Origin: Candidatus Latescibacteria bacterium 4484_7
GTDB taxonomy: Bacteria > Krumholzibacteriota > Krumholzibacteriia > Krumholzibacteriales > Krumholzibacteriaceae
Reading direction: 5' to 3'
DNA: 9,232 nucleotides
Assembly (NCBI GenBank): GCA_002085285.1
Contig: NATK01000047.1
Span: forward strand, 1 to 9,232
Every line of letters begins with the position of its first letter. Position 1 is the stretch's first letter. This document shows positions 6,816 through 9,232 of the stretch, piece after piece. The position numbers were made by a program, and so were the translations under genes. The notes under the pieces are model-generated. The model had not been told where the DNA came from. It worked only from the letters and a program-made list of their open reading frames with translations, and searched no databases.

Positions 6816-8087
6816 TTAGAAATGATACGTGCCTGTCACCATGTACGCAGGCGCATTTTCAACGTGGTCCACAGATGATCCATAATAACCGTCATCCCCC
6901 CCCCATCCGTATCCTGTCAGCCAGTAACCCATGTGGTAAGGAAGCTCGTTGTTGATAACACAGTCGATGTCGAAGTCGCCTACATGGAAGCCGAGACCCA
7001 TGAAGTACTGGAAGCCACCCCATGTATTGACATCTTTGTACTCGGTACTCGTTCCGCCGGACTTCTCATCCCACTTGCCCAGCTCCTTCATACCACCAAC
7101 ACGGAATGTCAACCAATCCTTGACATCGCTCTCGAGGGCAAGGTAGAAACGCGGTATTACAGTGTACGTGAACTCGTCGACTACGCTGTCAGGAGCAGCA
7201 GAAGGCTCACCCTTCATGTAGCTGAAAGGCTCTACGGCGAAGAGAAGCATGTTGTCTTCGTTCACCTTGATATTGGCACCGATTCCGATATCGAATGCCC
7301 AGCACTTGTCACCCCAGTGGGTATCAGTGTAATCGGTCGAATCTGCCTTGAGGCTGAAGTCATAGGCACTATAGCCCACGTAAGGGATGAATGTAACGGT
7401 CTCGTTGTACTCGTAGAACATTCTTGCCCTTACACCATACTTGAGGTTGTCGTCGTCCGTAATGTCACCATATGTCGGATCATTCTCATCCTGGTAAGAT
7501 GCAAAGCTCACATCGAACGCCACGTCGGCATATGCCTTGTCGACGACATCGAAACGCGCGCTCGCACCGATCGTCGTATAGGCAGACTTGTCTTCCTCGG
7601 TTGCGCCAGGCGTAACCTCTTTGTCGTATGTGTCGGCACGGCTTATGTAGATACCCAGGCTCACCTTGTCCATCGAATAGCCATACATCAAGGTGTACTT
7701 ATTCCACAGTATGTCGGCGTAAACATCCTGATAATAATGGTACTTATTGAGGCCAGGGGTGAAGTTCTGGAAGAACATGGCCAATGTACCATAATGACCA
7801 TCTTCACCAAAGGCATAGGATGCACCGATCATCGTAAAATAATTGTTAAAATCACTGTAATGCGACCAACTCCAATCCATGTCATCCCAGTATGCGTTGT
7901 GAACGCTCATCCAAACCGTATTGGAGTAGGACGGAAGCGTCGCGGGCCAGTCGAAGATGTTGTAGTCATCTTCGAGGTATTTGCCCGCACCGGCCAATGC
8001 CGTTACCCTGCTGTCCGAAGCGAAGGCCGGCACAGCCAGCATCGCCACGAAACCGAGGGCGATAATGATACTAAGAATCTTCTTCAT
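6816..8087 (-). CDS. Outer-membrane beta-barrel protein of unrecognised family (porin-like)
   Basis: I do not recognise the specific family. The 423-residue protein has a clear Sec signal peptide: MKK, a hydrophobic core at 4-18 and an AFA cleavage site after residue 23. The mature part is rich in Tyr, Trp and Asp, with short alternating amphipathic strands, and ends in the aromatic strand YMVTGTYHF. The terminal Phe is the usual BAM-recognition residue. Residues 26-59 (SRVTALAGAGKYLEDDYNIF through to NTVW) resemble the N-terminal layout of FadL/PorV-like barrels, where a Gly-rich ALGGA segment and a double Asp precede an NPA-type turn; here the turn reads DWPA. A barrel of roughly 14-16 strands would fit the length. 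The ATG at 8087 has a perfect AGGAGG 7 bases upstream. With a strong promoter and terminator, the gene looks monocistronic and well expressed. A transport role is likely but the substrate is unknown. Confidence 0.85.
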   Translation of the reverse strand: MKKILSIIIALGFVAMLAVPAFASDSRVTALAGAGKYLEDDYNIFDWPATLPSYSNTVWMSVHNAYWDDMDWSWSHYSDFNNYFTMIGASYAFGEDGHYGTLAMFFQNFTPGLNKYHYYQDVYADILWNKYTLMYGYSMDKVSLGIYISRADTYDKEVTPGATEEDKSAYTTIGASARFDVVDKAYADVAFDVSFASYQDENDPTYGDITDDDNLKYGVRARMFYEYNETVTFIPYVGYSAYDFSLKADSTDYTDTHWGDKCWAFDIGIGANIKVNEDNMLLFAVEPFSYMKGEPSAAPDSVVDEFTYTVIPRFYLALESDVKDWLTFRVGGMKELGKWDEKSGGTSTEYKDVNTWGGFQYFMGLGFHVGDFDIDCVINNELPYHMGYWLTGYGWGGDDGYYGSSVDHVENAPAYMVTGTYHF

Positions 8088-8145
8088 TTCTAACCTCCTG
8101 TAGCCATCCCCTTCTTGAGGAATAACCGTTCCAGGAAAACCACTC

Positions 8146-8316
8146 TTACTCTATATAACCGCCAAAGCTGCGGATTAGCTTCTTCATGATGAAATCAACC
8201 CAGCGCTGTTCTTCTCTTTTTTCCTTTCTCGGCATCCCCCCTTTCTGGTTGATTACCCTAACCGATTGGTACTTGCAGCGCTTCCTGCAAGCCCGCTCCA
8301 GTTCGAATCGTTTCAC
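8146..8316 (-). CDS. Possible small basic protein of 56 codons in the leader of the barrel gene
   Basis: Between the promoter and the barrel gene lies an open frame from GTG 8316-8314 to TAA 8148-8146, closed upstream by TAA 8322-8320. The peptide starts VKRFELERACRKRCKYQ and ends RWVDFIMKKLIRSFGGYIE. It is strongly basic and has a C-x3-C pair at residues 10 and 14, and its C-terminal third looks like an amphipathic helix. It resembles no family I know. Ribosome sites are mediocre: GAGG lies 11 bases before the GTG, and an internal ATG at 8235 (29 codons) directly follows a run of six G. No downstream terminator separates it from the barrel gene, 58 bases further on, so it would be co-transcribed as a leader gene. 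It could equally be chance open frame within a long 5' untranslated region. Confidence 0.35.
   Translation of the reverse strand: MKRFELERACRKRCKYQSVRVINQKGGMPRKEKREEQRWVDFIMKKLIRSFGGYIE
8272..8291 (-). repeat. Perfect 7-base inverted repeat in the barrel-gene leader
   Basis: Minus strand CTTGCAG and CTGCAAG flank a 6-base loop, GAAGCG, giving a short hairpin about 85 bases after the predicted transcript start. It lies within the possible small ORF, over the codons of its two cysteines. No T tract follows, so it is not a terminator. It may be an RNA hairpin, an operator half-site pair or chance. Confidence 0.4.
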
Positions 8317-8382
8317 CAGTTATAAAACCTCTTTTTACCCCCTTTCCTGATTTAGAAAAGCATTAGGTTTTATTTGAACGAG

Positions 8383-8411
8383 AAACTATAACAGTATGTA
8401 CATCTTGTCAA
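8383..8411 (-). promoter_or_regulatory. Sigma70-type promoter of the barrel gene
   Basis: Minus strand: a perfect -35 box TTGACA (8411-8406) and an AT-rich -10 region, read either as TATAGT (8390-8385, spacer 15) or TAGTTT (8388-8383, spacer 17). It lies in the most AT-rich stretch of the window. Transcription would start near 8377 and give a leader of about 290 bases before the barrel start codon. Similarity to the housekeeping consensus is strong; the exact -10 is uncertain. Confidence 0.6.
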
Positions 8412-8424
8412 CACTTTTTTGACA
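8406..8424. repeat. Inverted repeat over the -35 box, possible operator
   Basis: TGTCAA (8406-8411) and TTGACA (8419-8424) are perfect 6-base inverted arms around a 7-base spacer, CACTTTT on the plus strand. One arm is the -35 box of the barrel promoter. A dimeric regulator bound here would block RNA polymerase. The arms are short and overlap a consensus box, so part of the symmetry could be accidental. No regulator gene is in the window. Confidence 0.35.
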
Positions 8425-8499
8425 TTTTTTTCCTTGTTCCACACAGCGGTCAACGGATATCGGAGACCAGGTGATAAGATTTAAGCCGAAATGATGCAC

Positions 8500-9232
8500 T
8501 CAGAGTATCTTCCTTGCGAAGAGCAAACTCCGGGCCAACTTCTCGTCGTACTCGGGATCATCTTCATCGAGGCTGCCCATCTTCACCTCACCATACGAAT
8601 GAATGAACCTTCCACCACCCGTATAAAGAGCAACGTGAGTCACCGATCCCTTCTCTCCGAAGAAGAGCAGATCTCCCTTCGCGGCCCTGCCGATATCCTC
8701 AAGAGGGACGAGTGTGCCTACCTGTGCCTGCATATCGGAATCTCTCGGAAGCTCCACACCCTCCATCCCGAAGACACGCTTTACGAAGCCCGAGCAGTCG
8801 AACCCCTTCGACGATGTGCCACCCCAAAGATACTGGATTCCGATGAAACGTCTTGCCCTTTCGATAAGCCTACTGCGGTCCGGTTTTCTCTGCTTCTTGT
8901 ACCGGAGACAGGGAGGCTGCTCGATGAGGGGCTCGAGTAGATATAAGCTATACTCGCTTTGACCATTCTGTTACGACGTGAATCGTAACTATCTATCGCT
9001 GAAGACTCGGCCTCCTCGAGATACCACGACCTCACCCACCCGAGGTAGCCCTCTTTTGTGCGGCAAAGGTGCCAGTCGTCCTGCTTTTTCAATCCTTCAA
9101 ACACTTCGCCCATTATCCCCTGGTTGACCAGCTCCGAAGCGTGATCGGGGCTGCGCCTCATGTCCGCCACACTGGAAACAACCCAGAGTCTATGCCCTTC
9201 AGGCGGCCGAAGGAGCACTATCTCGATCGCAG
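8500..9232 (-). pseudogene. SH3-NlpC/P60 peptidoglycan endopeptidase, frame-disrupted and 5'-partial
   Basis: The remnant of a secreted or periplasmic YkfC-type cell-wall peptidase. Reading from the right edge, one frame encodes a first SH3 domain at about 9185-9018 (VVSSVADMRRSP through GYLGWVRSWYL) and the beginning of a second (KASIAYIYSSPSSSSLPVSG, to about 8900). It then runs out of frame to a TAA at 8783-8781. A second frame, open from about 8985, resumes recognisable sequence at about 8880 (DRSRLIERARRFIGIQYLWGG). It holds the NlpC/P60 domain with catalytic Cys (codon 8796-8794 in FDCSGF), His (8637-8635 in VTHVALYTG) and a third polar residue, His (8601-8599 in FIHSYG), ending at TGA 8502-8500. 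The usual remainder of SH3-2, about 35-40 residues, is missing at the junction, so this looks like a deletion and not only a one-base slip. The first frame stays open to the window edge, so the true start lies outside; the GTG at 9218 has no good ribosome site. A sequencing or assembly error cannot be excluded. Confidence 0.8.

Larger units (their letters stand above)
8088..8499. other. 412-base intergenic region between the NlpC/P60 gene and the barrel gene
   Basis: The part nearest the NlpC/P60 gene (about 8340-8440) is distinctly AT-rich and holds a promoter with an inverted repeat over the -35 box. The rest would be the leader of the barrel mRNA: a possible small ORF, a 7-base inverted repeat inside it, and AGGAGG next to the barrel start. 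I see no clear terminator for the NlpC/P60 gene, no tRNA, no mobile-element end and no riboswitch that I recognise. Confidence 0.7.

Noticed and set aside
6933..8093. 386-codon plus-strand open frame opposite the barrel gene
   Set aside because: It is a shadow: the minus strand has a signal peptide, perfect ribosome site, terminator and barrel C-terminus, while this frame shows only Val/Ile/Arg-rich low-information sequence.
8500..8766. Stand-alone 88-residue NlpC-like gene starting at ATG 8766
   Set aside because: It would begin after the catalytic Cys, so it is the tail of the disrupted SH3-NlpC/P60 gene and not a functional small gene.
8895..8910. Programmed -1 frameshift site in the NlpC/P60 gene
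   Set aside because: No X-XXY-YYZ slippery heptamer fits the frame here (the nearest, GAA AAC, fails), and the loss of most of an SH3 domain at the junction is better explained by a deletion.

Overview
The window is bacterial chromosome with eight genes or gene fragments, all on the minus strand, so transcription runs from high to low coordinates. A lipid-facing rod-shape operon together with a signal-peptide-bearing outer-membrane beta-barrel points to a rod-shaped Gram-negative (diderm) bacterium. Base composition is moderate. No gene here lets me name the phylum. The N-terminal layout of the barrel protein resembles proteins common in uncultured FCB-group and similar candidate phyla, but that is only an impression.

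Layout in transcription order: (1) 9232-8500, the 3' portion of an NlpC/P60-type SH3 peptidoglycan hydrolase gene, broken by a reading-frame change and an apparent loss of most of its second SH3 domain. (2) 8499-8088, a 412-base intergenic region with a good sigma70-type promoter, an inverted repeat over its -35 box, a roughly 290-base leader and a possible 56-codon small basic ORF. (3) 8087-6816, an outer-membrane beta-barrel gene with a perfect Shine-Dalgarno and a strong intrinsic terminator at 6792-6756. (4) 6530-5304, a rhomboid intramembrane protease with a C-terminal TPR-like domain. (5) 5144 to the left edge, the compact cell-shape operon radC-mreB-mreC-mreD-mrdA-rodA, with junctions from a 4-base overlap to 89 bases; rodA runs off the window.

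The operon genes form one machine. MreB filaments under the membrane position MreC and MreD. These activate the PBP2 (transpeptidase) and RodA (glycosyltransferase) pair that inserts new peptidoglycan along the cylinder. RadC is a frequent upstream passenger of mreBCD. The hydrolase remnant, the barrel and the rhomboid add a general cell-envelope theme but have no visible mechanistic link to the operon. Start codons are notably non-canonical: mreB uses TTG, and rhomboid, rodA and probably radC use GTG.

I see no mobile element, tRNA, rRNA or CRISPR array. The window is mostly conserved core genome. The less ordinary parts are the leader of the barrel gene, the broken NlpC/P60 gene and a possible Cys3-His metal site in PBP2.
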